The position numbers were made by a program, and so were the translations under genes. Positions 47,683 to 59,304 of a DNA stretch of 64,000 nucleotides are shown in pieces. The notes under the pieces were generated by a model. That model ran no database searches, was not told the origin of the DNA, and worked only from the letters and a program-made list of their open reading frames with translations. Source of the DNA: Scolanthus callimorphus (taxonomy: Eukaryota; Cnidaria; Anthozoa; Actiniaria; Edwardsiidae); assembly GCA_033964015.1 (NCBI GenBank), contig CM066914.1, positions 18,511,023-18,575,022 on the forward strand. The letters run 5' to 3'. Position 1 is the first letter of the stretch; each line of letters begins with the position of its first letter.

Positions 47683-47950
47683 CTTCTCATGCTCATTAAT
47701 TATTTGGGAGGCAAAATTGAAAGAGAAAGACTTGAAGTGGTAGAATCAACTTCTTTGTCTTGATGTCGGTGATACAACAAAGAGAACAAGAGCGAATTTC
47801 ATTATAAGAGTGGTTTGCATATACCCGTGTGTTATTATCAAAACCGAAATAATCCGACTTTCATCAGTGATAAGCGGTTGGATTAAGCCCGTAAATCACA
47901 GTAAACTAATTACATAGCCCTTTGTTCTGTTTACACTTTTGAGCGGAGTT

Positions 47951-47957
47951 TATAAAA
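47951..47957 (+). promoter_or_regulatory. TATA box of the small KIAA1958-like gene
   Basis: TATAAAA, 113 bp upstream of the ATG at 48064, the right distance for a start site near 47980 and an approximately 80-base leader. Confidence 0.55.
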
Positions 47958-48063
47958 ACTACGCTTGAATCGAAATCACTTGGGACTTGAGGTGTATTCG
48001 TCGTGTTGAAGTCTGAATTTCCATTTAGCGCTGGGTCGCGATCGACTTCACTTGATTCGCACC

Positions 48064-48708
48064 ATGGCCTCGATAAGAATAACTGGGACGAAAATGTCGG
48101 TGCAGTCCCTTGACTTTTGGATTGTGAAAGTTGTGCAGACGGTGACCAATAAGAAAGGTAAACCTGTAATTATTTTTTTCCGTTTAGAATTGTGCAATAT
48201 TGGTAACACAACGCAAACTTACGAAATTTTAGTTAAATTGTTTGCTATTTGTATACCTTTCATAGGTGAAAGATACCCAGCTAAAAGTTTGTACCAGGTT
48301 TGGAAAGCAAGACTCGAACAGCTGTCAATATATTGGACAAGAAAAAACATGAGGTAAGATTTCAAATGTACTATAATATTATAAATCAAACTACCGAATT
48401 TTGTAACCCTAGGAGAACGAGAGTGGCGTAGGCATGAAATGTAAGAGCTGGTGTTTATTTAGCCTGCGAGCCGGCTCTCCAGTGGGTTTCCCAGAGAAGA
48501 ATTTCTTACGAATCCCGCGCGCCAAAAAATCGAATATCCGAAAAAACCCACTGTAGAGCCGGCTCGCAGGCTAGTGTTTATTGAGAAACCGGGTTCGGAC
48601 TCTGACCGGTTCGATAGAAATGCGTCGGTGGGTGGAAAATAGAAGCTTATTCTTTTCACTGATATGCGTATTTTTTATTAGTTTTGCAGGTTTGAGATGT
48701 GTTCTTGA
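48064..48708 (+). CDS. Small three-exon gene, 66 aa, resembling the KIAA1958/ZMYM-like (DUF3504) family N-terminal half
   Basis: Exons 48064-48157, 48266-48353 and 48690-48708 with donors AAAG/GTAAAC and GAG/GTAAGA and acceptors CATAG and TTGCAG; phases 1 and 2 match. The ATG sits in a strong context (ACCATGG). The protein has LDFWIVKVVQTVTNKKGERY then PAKSLYQVWKARLEQL, which follows the LNxWLxKFIxEVxxKDGxxYPPxTLY pattern of KIAA1958/ZMYM/QRICH1 proteins, a family related to Crypton tyrosine recombinases. The third exon gives only RFEMCS then stop. It could instead be the 5' part of a longer gene or a leftover of a transposon; TATA box and AATAAA argue for a transcribed unit. Confidence 0.5.
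48460..48573. mobile_element. MITE with 9-bp target duplication (GTGTTTATT)
   Basis: A 114-bp element with ends TAGCCTGCGAGCCGGCTCT and inverse, flanked by GTGTTTATT at 48451-48459 and 48574-48582. It lies in the second intron of the small gene. The 9-bp duplication suggests a Mutator-like family. Confidence 0.9.
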
Positions 48709-48912
48709 TGTTGGCAATGAGGCAGTTTTGCCAGTTTTCAGGTTAGATGAAATATATTAGTTACTAAACGAGTATAGCGTGCCTGAAAAGTCATCTGCTC
48801 GCAGTTGGAATTACGCGCATTAGTGGGAATTATTGCAATGTGACCATTTACCAATTTGTAAAACAGTACGCTGTCTTTATAATTTACTGTACTTTGGATG
48901 CAAAACGCATCA

Positions 48913-48918
48913 AATAAA
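48913..48918 (+). terminator. Poly(A) signal AATAAA after the small gene
   Basis: AATAAA about 205 bp after the stop at 48708, followed by a T/G-rich stretch (TTGTTGTTTGTTGTGTTG), the usual downstream element. Confidence 0.5.
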
Positions 48919-48967
48919 GTCTATGTTGTTGTTTGTTGTGTTGAACTTTTTCACTTACAGAGATTGA

Positions 48968-49112
48968 TTCTTTTCCAGTTCTTCGGGGACACCTTTTCCC
49001 TGAACTGATTTAATTTTGTTCCAGTACCTAAGGGACATCCCAAAGGAACTGGAACAAATTTAAATCAGTTCAGGGAATAGGCGTCCCTGAGCAACTGGAA
49101 AAGAATTAATTA
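48968..49112. mobile_element. MITE-like palindrome, TTCCAGTT ends
   Basis: TTCTTTTCCAGTTCTTCGGG through TGATTTAATTTTGTTCCAGT, followed by the inverse (ACTGGAACAAATTTAAATCA through CAACTGGAAAAGAATT). Arms about 62 bp. Confidence 0.75.
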
Positions 49113-49805
49113 AGCCCCAGCTCTTCCCTGCTGATTTCAATACCCTCCCCGGCTTTTAGATTGTACTGGACCGGGTTTCCAGTATCATCACGTGACCCAA
49201 TTTTCGCTCTTGCAATTGGCTGTTATCCTCGTGAATAATTAATGAGTATGAGAACTACAAATCGATCATGATTGAAGGCTTCATTGGCCTATTACAGAGC
49301 GGATGCAAACGGATTGCAACAATGAGTTTTTGAAATATTGTCAGGATGAACAGTTTTCAAAGTTTTAAGTTACATCAAAATTTGTTTGAAAATCGGCAGC
49401 CTTGCCAATAAAACTTACCTACATTGCTTATTAGGCTAATATCAAGTGATTTGTAGATGGTTCCATGCAAATTTAGAGTTGTATTTACGAATTTCTTCAA
49501 ATAACCGTGACACAGCCCCTTTAATTTCTCTTGTATGAAAAGGTTTTACAACAGACGTATTCGTCATTTTCCTACAGTTACAGGCTGTATCAGTCTTCAG
49601 AATCGAGTAACCAGGAGAAAATGCCAAAGCCGCAGTCTACCGGCTAGGCATTTACAGGGCCCGGCATGATTTTTTCCCTAAATCTAGTTGTCATTGGCAA
49701 CCATATGGTCACCATGTCGGGCCGTGATTTAGTTACTCAAAAGTTAAGGCAGGTTTTTACTGTAGTAAAGTAATCGTAGGGCGCAAGGCAAGAGTGAATA
49801 ACAGC

Positions 49806-50121
49806 GGCACAAGCCCGTTTACACTAGCAATTTTTGTCGCGCGAGTCGCGGCGATTTTTCTCGCACGTACGCGTCAACTCAAAATCACTAATGTAAACTA
49901 GATGCAACTCGGCGCGATCTGTCGCAATTTTTGTCATGTGATGTCGCGGAGACTTCAAACATGTTCGAAACTCTTTGCAACTTGATGCGATTTGAAGAAA
50001 AGAGAGCACAGAAATCGCACGGATTTGCATCTAGTTTACACAAGAGTTGGAATTGCAACTCCGCGCGAGAAAAATCGCCGCGACAAATGCAACAAAAATC
50101 GCAAGTGTAAACCGGCCTTTA
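49806..50121. repeat. Palindromic non-autonomous element, family I, copy 2
   Basis: Same orientation and about the same length as the copy at 2752-3031, with an extra segment (GATGCAACTCGGCGCGATCT) that the first copy lacks. Ends GCCCGTTTACACT and AGTGTAAACCGGCC are inverted repeats. Confidence 0.65.
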
Positions 50122-50364
50122 ATTAGGGTTGGTTCTCACTACGACGTTAAGCATAAGCATAAGAACGGAAGCCTTTGATCCTTATGCTTACACTTATGTC
50201 GTAGTGAAAACCGCACTAAAGAAAATAGTTAGTTTGATCCCTATGCTTACTTTAAGCACCAGTGCAAGCGCAATTTTATTGAGCTTGCGTCTGCGCTTGC
50301 GTTCTAATGTAAACCACATAAAGGAAATGATATCCTTGCGCTCCAGTGAGAACCAGCCTTTTAT
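50122..50364. repeat. Palindromic MITE-like element with GGTTCTCACT ends
   Basis: Begins TTAGGGTTGGTTCTCACT and ends AGTGAGAACCAGCCTTTTA: inverted ends flanked by TTA. The interior has several rearranged copies of a TATGCTTA motif. It lies directly against the family I element to its left. Confidence 0.6.
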
Positions 50365-50969
50365 GGACTCTTGGTGAATGCACTGGATGGTCTTTCAGAC
50401 TGTAAAAGCAGGGCTGGATATTCTAGAACTGTCGCAAATTTCGACGTTTTCTTTTTCGATTTCCAGCCCTGAAAAGGCCTCAGCAGCGCACAGATCGGGA
50501 CGTCGGCCAGCGAATATCAGTGAATAAAGGACAACGAGACAATTTATAAACAGTGATACCATTTTAACCTTCGTAAGACGGCAATTGGTGACCAATAACC
50601 GTAATCATATCTTATATACAAATACCAAGCTGAAAAGCCATTCTACAGTGACTTCAGATACGAGCACCAACTGATAAGCTAGACAAGCTAAGGCTGTGGC
50701 CAAACCAAGTCAACATTTGTTGAACGCGCCATGTTGTCTATACGTTTTGTGATGAGTATAAATAGCAATGGATTTGAATGTCAATTTAAATCTTATTTAC
50801 ATCTTGGAAACCTAAGATTTAGGGAGGGTCTTATCAAAAGTTCTTCCGTCAACATCTAACAAGCTCATGCCAAATTGATGTCCAGTACAGATAATAAAAT
50901 ACCATGCTTCCTACTCGTTAAAGCGGAGAGCGCAGCTCTGCTTGTTGCTCGACGTTATCAGGTCCCATC

Positions 50970-53121
50970 CTAATCGAAATCACTATCGTCGTCGCTATCA
51001 GAGGCCAGCCAGTCCTTGGAGGCGTTCTTACTGTCGTCCTCTGAGTCGCTGAACGAGTACTTGACTTGTTGCCCTCCTCGTCTTGCGCGCTGAGGGCGTT
51101 GTACGGGTTCTGCATCGCCTGCTTCCTCGTCCTCGTCACTGGAGACAATCTTCTTTCGCTTGGGCGGCGACTTCGCGACGGGCTGAAATAGAAAGACGTA
51201 ATGGTGTAGAGTTGTACCTACAAGATACAGTATTCAGCCTCACGACTATTCAGCATAACATGAGCTGCTATGTATTTTAAAGGGGCCGTGCCACGGTTAT
51301 TTGAATAAATTCGTTAATGCAGCTCTAAACTTCTAAGCCATCACCCCACCAGTTTATAGGCTAGACTGCCGTTTTTTAAACAAATTTTGATGTAACTTCA
51401 AACTTTGAAAATTATTCATCCCAACAAGATTTCAAAAACACATTGTTGCAATCCATCATGCCGGGGGATTTTTAGCAACCGTGATCAAGTAGGGTTGGAT
51501 CATTGAGCATATATGATGCACAATGTTGTCCATCTTTCCGCGCAACATTTCACTCGGCAACATGTTGCGAGGTTTTGACTTGGCTTCGTTGATGCATGGA
51601 ATACAATGGAATCCTTTGAGTAACCACCAAACAAAAGCAACGGTTTTTGAATTACGTGTACAAGGAATACTTAACAATGGAAGATATTAGCGTGCAAGCT
51701 CTTCATTACTCAGTAATACCCAAGCCGTGTCCCACAACTACCAGAATACAGCGCGCGCTTTTTTAACAGTTTGTTCGACAAATGTCCCACATTTATCGAC
51801 ATGCAGCGCGCGCGTTCGTTATAGCTGGAATTGTAAATGAGACCAGAAGTTCCGGCATACCTTTTTCGTGGCGCTCTTGGAGGATTTCTTAGCACCAACC
51901 AGCGTCACAGACGCGTCACTGTCCGAGTCCGTGTCTTTGGAGGACGCTGTATTCTTGGTAGGTCGCTTTCGAGACGCGGCCGCGGTTTTCTTTTTCGCGA
52001 CTGGCGCTTCGTCTTCGTCTGAAACTAATGCCTTAGGTTTAGATGCCTTTTTCGGTGCGGTCTTTGCCTTCTTTTTTGGCGAGGATTTTTTGCTCTCAAG
52101 AAGGGAACCGAGTTCATCATCTGAGTCTGGTGCTGAGCTCTGAGAGGAGCTGCTTTTGCTGGTCTGAAATTGAAACAGTACATTTTTCAGTTTCATGTAA
52201 GCAATTTGCCCTAATGATATTATCATAATAACAGAAACACCAATAGATCTAAGCCAGTGTTTTTCCTACCTTCTTGGCTTTTTGCATGGACGCAAATATT
52301 GTCGGCTGCTTAGCGTCCGCCTTGCCGTTTTTCTTGGGGCGAGCTGGTGCCTTTTTGGCCGGGGCTTTCTTGGCCTTATCAGAAGTGGCCTTGGAGGGGC
52401 TGGAAAGTGACTCTATCACAAGGATCCCCGAGGATGAGGAGCTCGACTCATCTGACTCCTCTTGGACGGCAGACAAGTCTTTCTTCTGTGGATATACAGA
52501 AATCAATTTGTTGATACAAGATGATACCTAACACAAATTAATCAGGCACGTCCTCAATTTAGAAATAAACTAAGAGCTCTGCTTACTGATGCTCAATAAT
52601 TTTGTAAGTCGGGCTTAAACATGCTGGAGTTTTACCATTTCAAAAACATTCTGTAATGTAAGCTGACGAAGTTCTTAGCGATGTACAACTTAACACCTGC
52701 ATCATCCTCTTGCCTATATTACATATTTTTCGTTTCTGGCCAGATTTTCCTTCCTACAACATGCAACAGCACCAGCAATAACATTAGTAGCAACTGCAGC
52801 AGCAACAACAGTAGCAATAGCAACAGCAGCAACAACAACAGCGGCAACAACAACTACAGTAGCAACAACAGCAGCAGCAGTAGCAATAACAACAGTAATA
52901 ACAGCAGCAACAACAGCAGTAGCAATAACAACAGCAGTAGCAGCAACAACAACAGCAACAGCATCAACAACAACAGCAACAACAGCAGCAGCAATAACAA
53001 CAGCAGTAACAACAGCAGTAACAACAACATCAGCAGCAGCAACAGCAGCAATAACAGCAGCAGTAACAGCAACAACAGCAGCAACATCAGCAGCAGCAAC
53101 AACAACAACAGCAGCAGCAAT

Positions 53122-53152
<31 letters not shown>

Positions 53153-55330
53153 AAAAAACAGCAGCAGCAACAGGTCTTAACAACAGCAGTAACAACATGG
53201 TATACCTTGGTCTGTTTGACAGGTGAAAGCTTCTGTATCAGGTCACGAGTGGCCTGTACGTCACTCTTGCTGCCCTCACTGTCTTTGCTTGGTTTGGCAC
53301 TAGCGGGCTTCTTGGACGTCTTGCCGGTGAAATCATCATCGCCATCATCATCAGAGACGACAAAATCATCGTCTTTGTTCTTGAACGAGTCGTCATCTTC
53401 ATCATCGTCAAAATTAAACTGAAGAGTGCACGGAATACTTTAGAAAAGGGTCGCGATTTTCGATATTCGATGTGCTGAGAACTGGAATCGGGAATCGCAC
53501 ACGATCGTCCAAACATTGGATTTCTATCGCCGTTTTTAGTCCATCGCGATTTATTGGAGCATTTATAGAACGTTTAAAATGTGACGCAAGACATCAAAAT
53601 GCAGCAGTTTCATCGAGCATATTTGTGATCATAATATGTACCTGCGCCCATTCATTTTGCACAATAAAATGAAACTTTCCCAACTGTCAGTTCTACTAGA
53701 GAAAGTTGAAAACGTTACGGACGATGCAACAGCGGCTAAATGTTGGCATCTTATCTTTCATCGCGTTATTTTATATGAGAATTTATAGTCGGGCCTTATT
53801 GTCATAGCTCACACCATCTACTAAGTGCTCAGATCAAAAGCAATTCCGCCAAAATGTACCGTTTTCATAATCAATTCTGCCTGCTACTCTAGTTTTCTTG
53901 TTACAAAAATGGGTATTTACCCTACTGCGTTTTAGAAACCATTTTTGAAAAGTGCTTAGGAGAAACGTTAACAAAACGAAATAAATTATGTGGCTGATCT
54001 TCTTTAGTTTGGCCTGCCATGTTTGGCAAGCAGTCACTTCCGGTTGCTTGCAAATCAGTTTTCAGAGATTGTACTCGGTGCGTTTACGGCCAGGACCCAA
54101 CAGTAACTTTTTTTCTAAGGGGCCACTGGTAACTAAGTGTAAATTTCTAGTCGTCAAATGGCGAACTTAGTTCGCAAAAATATATTCTAGTCTCCATCTT
54201 CAGCAGTTTTTTCTTTTCATTTCCCTTTTTGCCTAGTGCTTCTTTATTCCTTTTAATTTTTCTTCCTTTCTGGAAATGGCTGGAAATGGCGTTGTTGTAG
54301 TTCAAGACGTTGATGTGATCTTTAAAAAAAGGTTTGGTAGTCAGGCGAATGAAAGCAAATGAACGCCCAATTTTACCTGGAATTTAGTACGAGAATATTA
54401 TCAAGCCTACACCATAGAAAAATAGATATGTTGCGCCTTGTTATGATTGTAATGAAATTCATAGGTACCTTGGTGGGCGCCTTAGATCGCGCTGTTGCAG
54501 TTCGTTTGACGGCCGGGGGCACAATGGACTCGTCACTGTCGCTGAAATCAACAATAAACGCGTCGGCGTCCTCATCATCGGAACCTTTGCTGCCTTTCTT
54601 GCCTTTTGCTGGTTTCTTAGAAGCAGCTGACTTGCTTCCAAAACTGAAAAACATGGCCAAGGGAATATGTAAGAGAATGGCGAACAAAATATCGCTTAAA
54701 AGCTATAATGACCCGCACCTCCCTGTTGAGGACCCCAGGTTCAGGTACCCACCCTGGACATTTTTAGGTTGTCCCTAACCACCCTGGAATTCCATTGAAT
54801 TTTCTCATGACCCCCCTGGAAATTATGTTTAACAACTCTGGAAATCCATATTTTTGGAATTCCCACCCTGGAATTTCGCTCCAGTACCAAGGTACACACC
54901 CTGGAATTCCAGTGCTTTTTGATGACACCCTAACCCCCCTGGATTTCCATGGTTCCCCAACAGAGGGAGTGCGAATATTAAATGCAACTGCCCAATACCT
55001 AAACAAGCTAGTCTGTTTCTTTGCCGTGGAGGAGGCGGCCGCCTCAGAGGCTGAACTGGACACAGATGATGTTGATTCCTTACGCTTGAGAGCTAAGCGA
55101 TCTGACAGCGTCATCACCGGCTTCTCCTTTGGTCCAGCGTCCGCCCCAAATGCATCACCAGCGCTCTCTTTCTCTTTTGCTCGCTCTTTTTCCTTCTTAA
55201 CTTTAGGAGCCTTTTTCGTCTTTGAAGCCTTGGATGCCGCGGTTGACTTGATGGGCTTGGACTTCAAAGCTCTGCCGGATTTGGATTTGCCCGTCATCAT
55301 TTCCTCTTCCCGTTCAATTTGCTCCACAAC
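50970..55330 (-). CDS. TOP2: TOP2 C-terminal domain exons (13-18)
   Basis: Six exons encode about 480 residues of low-complexity tail: basic [14 protein letters not shown] and [11 protein letters not shown] blocks, a KKQTSLFSFG motif equivalent to the KKQTTLAF motif of human TOP2A, acidic clusters ([19 protein letters not shown]), alanine/lysine runs ([16 protein letters not shown]) and a final acidic end. Known of the family: this domain carries nuclear localisation and regulatory phosphorylation sites. No frame errors here. Confidence 0.93.
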
Positions 55331-58300
55331 CTTTGGAAGAGATACCGCTATCAGTGCATGCTCGTGGATTCAGCGCTACTTTTAATACGTGACGCTGGAT
55401 CATCGAGCTTGATTTGAGTATAGCTAATTCTAAAAACATTTGCACACGTATCCACCAAGAAGCACCTTGATTTTCAAACATTTCCATTTTTGATATTTAC
55501 CTCTAGTTCAGCCAAAAAAGCCTCCAAGTCGTCATTCCATAAGTCCTTCGGGGTCTTTTGTCGTAGCTTGTCGAGCTCCTCTGCCTAATTTATAAATATA
55601 GATAGTCTTGAAATAAGATGACAACGAAATATTACATGTCACTATGGCTCTTTCGCCACGTATACACCCCCGCATTATAAGGAGCTGGGCTTGGTGTATG
55701 GACCACCTTAGGTGGGAGGTTTTTTCCAAACTGGAACAGTGCGCGGAAAAAGGAGAATTCGAAGGTATCAGGGCGCGCAGAATGGTGGTGTAGTTTGAGA
55801 TCCTAATATGTCACGCCGCTAATGGCTGTCATGGACAGACTTGTTCTGCAACAGCTTGAACAAAGTTGTTCTGTGACAGCTGCGACATATGGAAACCGGC
55901 GGCGTTCGCGTTCAATGCCTTTATCTATTAAATTTCGCGACAACGGTCTTATTTTTCGCGGGTCTTTTTTTCTGGAAATCGCGCAATTAGATGCCCGCGA
56001 AAAGAAAAAAATAAGAAAAAACGCTACTATAAATACCTTCTGGTCTCTCTGCTTGAGCAGTTCCTCCTTCTTCTCGTGGGATAGGCTCCACATGGACATA
56101 CTCAACAAGTAGTTGAAGTCAGGGCCCCCTGCGCCGGATGCCGAGCTGCTAACTGTGCTCATGGTGTCATCATCCGAATCATCCGCCATTGAAGCGCTGT
56201 CTTGCACCTCCTTCCACGCCTTGACAGGGTCGGACGGGTAGCCACGCTGGACAAGCATCTCGATCAGCTCACGCTTACGTTTGTTTTCTGGGAGTCAAAA
56301 TGAAGACACCATAGATTACTGTGTTCTGATGTATGGGCAGTTTATTCTGTCGTTTTCTCGACATTGAATGATTCGTGTGTACGATACGATACGATAATCC
56401 TTATTTTACTAGGGTAGCATATTGACCTGTAAAGCCTGGTGCACACTTGCGACATAACGACATAAGAAAAATGTCACGCGAATAAAATTAAGTGGTTTCC
56501 AAACGTTGAAGTCCACAAAAAATAACATAAGATTGCTTTGGTGAAGTAACCTAATGATGATGCATGGAAAATATTGATTATTTCAATTATTTTCCCGTGC
56601 TTTTTCCGTTGCAACATAACGTCCTTATGTCGTTATGTCGCTAGTGTGCACCAGACTTAACAGTCTTCTAACATATGGCCCTCGTGAGTGTGAGTGTGGT
56701 GAGTTCTGTAGTTTCTGTAACACAGAGGTTGGGCAACTTCCGACGGTCCTCGTGGTTCTTTAACGTCCCTCTGGTTCAGGTTAGTGTAGTGTATGTGAGA
56801 GACGGGACCTACGGTTTAACGTTCTAATCCGAGAAGACGCGAAGGTCTAACCGTTTGCAGATGTTGGAACAAAGGCAGCAAAGCACCTTCTCCTCAATTA
56901 GAAAAGACCCTGAGTGATGGCCCGTCTGGGGTTTGAACTTCCAACCTCCCGCACATAAGCCCGGCGCTCTACCACTGCGCTAACCGGTCGTTGTTTGTCA
57001 AAAACTTGATAGTGTTTTTTTGGAAATCCTGATGAAACACATCGTGTTTTTGATATATTACATATTAGATATGCGAGAACATTGCGAGAACACAATCTTA
57101 CCGATGACGATGGTGCCCTCGATCTTCTCGAGTATAAACCTCGCCTGGTTGTTAAGCTTGCCAGACTCAGCTGAGAGCATTCCCTCCAAGAACGCCTTAC
57201 GCATGATGTACCGCTCCATTCTCAATTTGAAGAACTCCTTCAGGATGTCTCCTGTGGTCTCATACTTCTTCAGACAACCCATGGCATCAAACAGAACCTG
57301 CGGGACAGGGAACGAAATTGAGAAAAATATTAGGAAGTACTATATTACTGAATAATATAGAGGTTTGAGAGGGTAGAAAAGTAATTTTTGCAAGCATTAA
57401 ATTATTTGGACTATACGTTATTGCAGTTTTTCTAATTCTGCAAGCTTTGAACCGACTAATTAATTGAATTTTGAAAGCGTTCCCTAAGTCAAACATCTAA
57501 GCAACCCGGTAGATTTGGCAATACCTCTAAGTGATGTTTGGGGTTGCCATGTTTTGGTTGTGCGATAACAACACGGTTTGACGCTTGCTTCAGAGTTCAC
57601 AGAATCTGTTTCTACGATCCAACTGGCTCACAAAAGAGTTTCTGATATGGAAGCCAATTCGCAGCAAGTTCAAATGTAGTGAAATACGCGTCCGTGCCAG
57701 CACAAAATGGTTACTGCTAATTCATTAGCATGTCTTATTCAAAAGACATCTGCCCATGCCCTACCATGTTGCTTGTGTTGAGCGTGCTCTCCAGCTTGAA
57801 CTTCTTGTGCAGTCCCGTCTGTTCTGCCTGCTGTAGCTTGTCCTCTGCCATTGTCACTACGAACTTCACACGGGTGTCCGTGTGGTACTCCTTGTAGTCC
57901 CTGTGAAAGGGAGGGGGACAATGATGACAAAAGGAAGAAATTAGGAATAAGGTGGAGCACTTACGCTACGTGTGGTCAACTGACAGGGAATCTTGCTCCT
58001 TTTCTACTATATGCCACACCAAACGCAATCAGAGCCGTGCTGTCACACCAAACATGCCGCATTGGTCACCAGACAGAAGACTAGACTAGAGCAGAACAGT
58101 CTAGAGGTTCTAGAGCAGAGCTGAGCAACGAAGATTGAATGTATACTGATTTGACCCGACTGCACTAGACTAGAGTAGACTGGCCGCGTTCTCGTGGTAT
58201 AGTAATTCAACTCACGTGATGCAAGGAGGCACTTTATCGGAACCATGCAGCATGGGCTCTAAGACTGACTCCTTGTACGTCTGTGTCCAGCTACCAATTG

Positions 58301-58483
58301 GGAGCTCCGTAATCTCCACGGTCCGCTCATCTGTCGCTTCTATGATGCCCTGGACTAAGTACTTGGTTGCGTCTACCTTGGTAATAGTGCCGGTGAAGTT
58401 CTTGTACCAAGGTATCTGAACACAAATGTCAGGCGTTTAAATCTTACCATTGATGAGCTAAATTGGTCGCAATAAAACTATCA

Positions 58484-58519
<36 letters not shown>

Positions 58520-59272
58520 GCCTTTGGATTTTTACTTTCATTCTCCGCCACACGATGTATTGCAATTTCTAGGTACGGTATATTATTTCGTAGGCCTCCA
58601 TTATTTCCATGTAAAAAGGCTAGCCTTACCATCTCACTGGGTTCCTCTCCGTTCATCAACTTCTTCATATTATCCACAATTTCACGAGGATCAAAATTCG
58701 GCATCTTGGTGCTGTAGCCAGTGCCTATACCCTCTGTTCCGTTAATCAGAACTGTCGGTATGATAGGGCAGTACCACTCAGGCTCAATGCGCTGGTTGTC
58801 ATCAAATAGGAACTTCAGGTTGTGTTCGTCACTCTGATGGTAGAGCAGGCGTGCTAGAGGACTCAACATCGTGAAGATGTACCTAGGAAATCATTAGTGT
58901 AGTCCATTAGCATAAAGTGCAAGTAAAGATGGGTTGTAATGTTTTGTGTGTGTGTGTGTGTGTGACCTTTAATTCATAAAGTTCTTGCTTGAAAAGAAGG
59001 AAGAATGTTGAGTTACAGTGCCAGAAATTAAATGAGATTGCGCATAATCAGGTTAACTGGGAAATTTGGGCTTAGATTTGCTGTGTGCTGGAGCCTAGCT
59101 ATGTTGGCTGCTGCTTCTTGAAAAGAGCCTGGCCATGAACCCACAGTTTGGTAAGTGTGGCCAGCAGTCTGCTGGTGTTGCGCATGCGTGTCGTTCCGAT
59201 AGTACAATTGTCCATGTGCCCGGGAGCTATGCAGCAGTGCAACTGTTTTCCGCACGCTCCCACCTCAACCAA

Positions 59273-59304
<32 letters not shown>

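Larger units (their letters stand above)
38891..47940. other. Intergenic region between the fusion gene and the small KIAA1958-like gene
   Basis: No intact gene. It holds MITEs at 39359, 43593 and 44417, one partner of an inverted repeat pair at 43085-43300, a palindrome at about 44749-44868 (TTTATGTACCACGTGA and inverse), the decayed transposon ORF at 44890-45832, the other inverted-repeat partner at 47072-47283 and a hairpin at 47540-47682. A TGACGTTTCGAGCGTTAGCC motif at 40871 resembles a dispersed repeat. Confidence 0.55.
49113..50969. other. Intergenic region downstream of TOP2
   Basis: Repeat-rich. It includes a fragment ending about 49520 (CAAATAACCGTGACACAGCC) whose inverse recurs at 51281 (GGGGCCGTGCCACGGTTATT), the family I element and the GGTTCTCACT element. 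No poly(A) signal for TOP2 was found on the minus strand within 350 bp of its stop, and no ORF looks real. Confidence 0.5.

Noticed and set aside
52681..53226. 181-codon plus-strand ORF rich in Asn and Ser, and the opposing 114-codon poly-Leu ORF
   Set aside because: Both are translations of the interrupted CAG/CAA repeat in a TOP2 intron.
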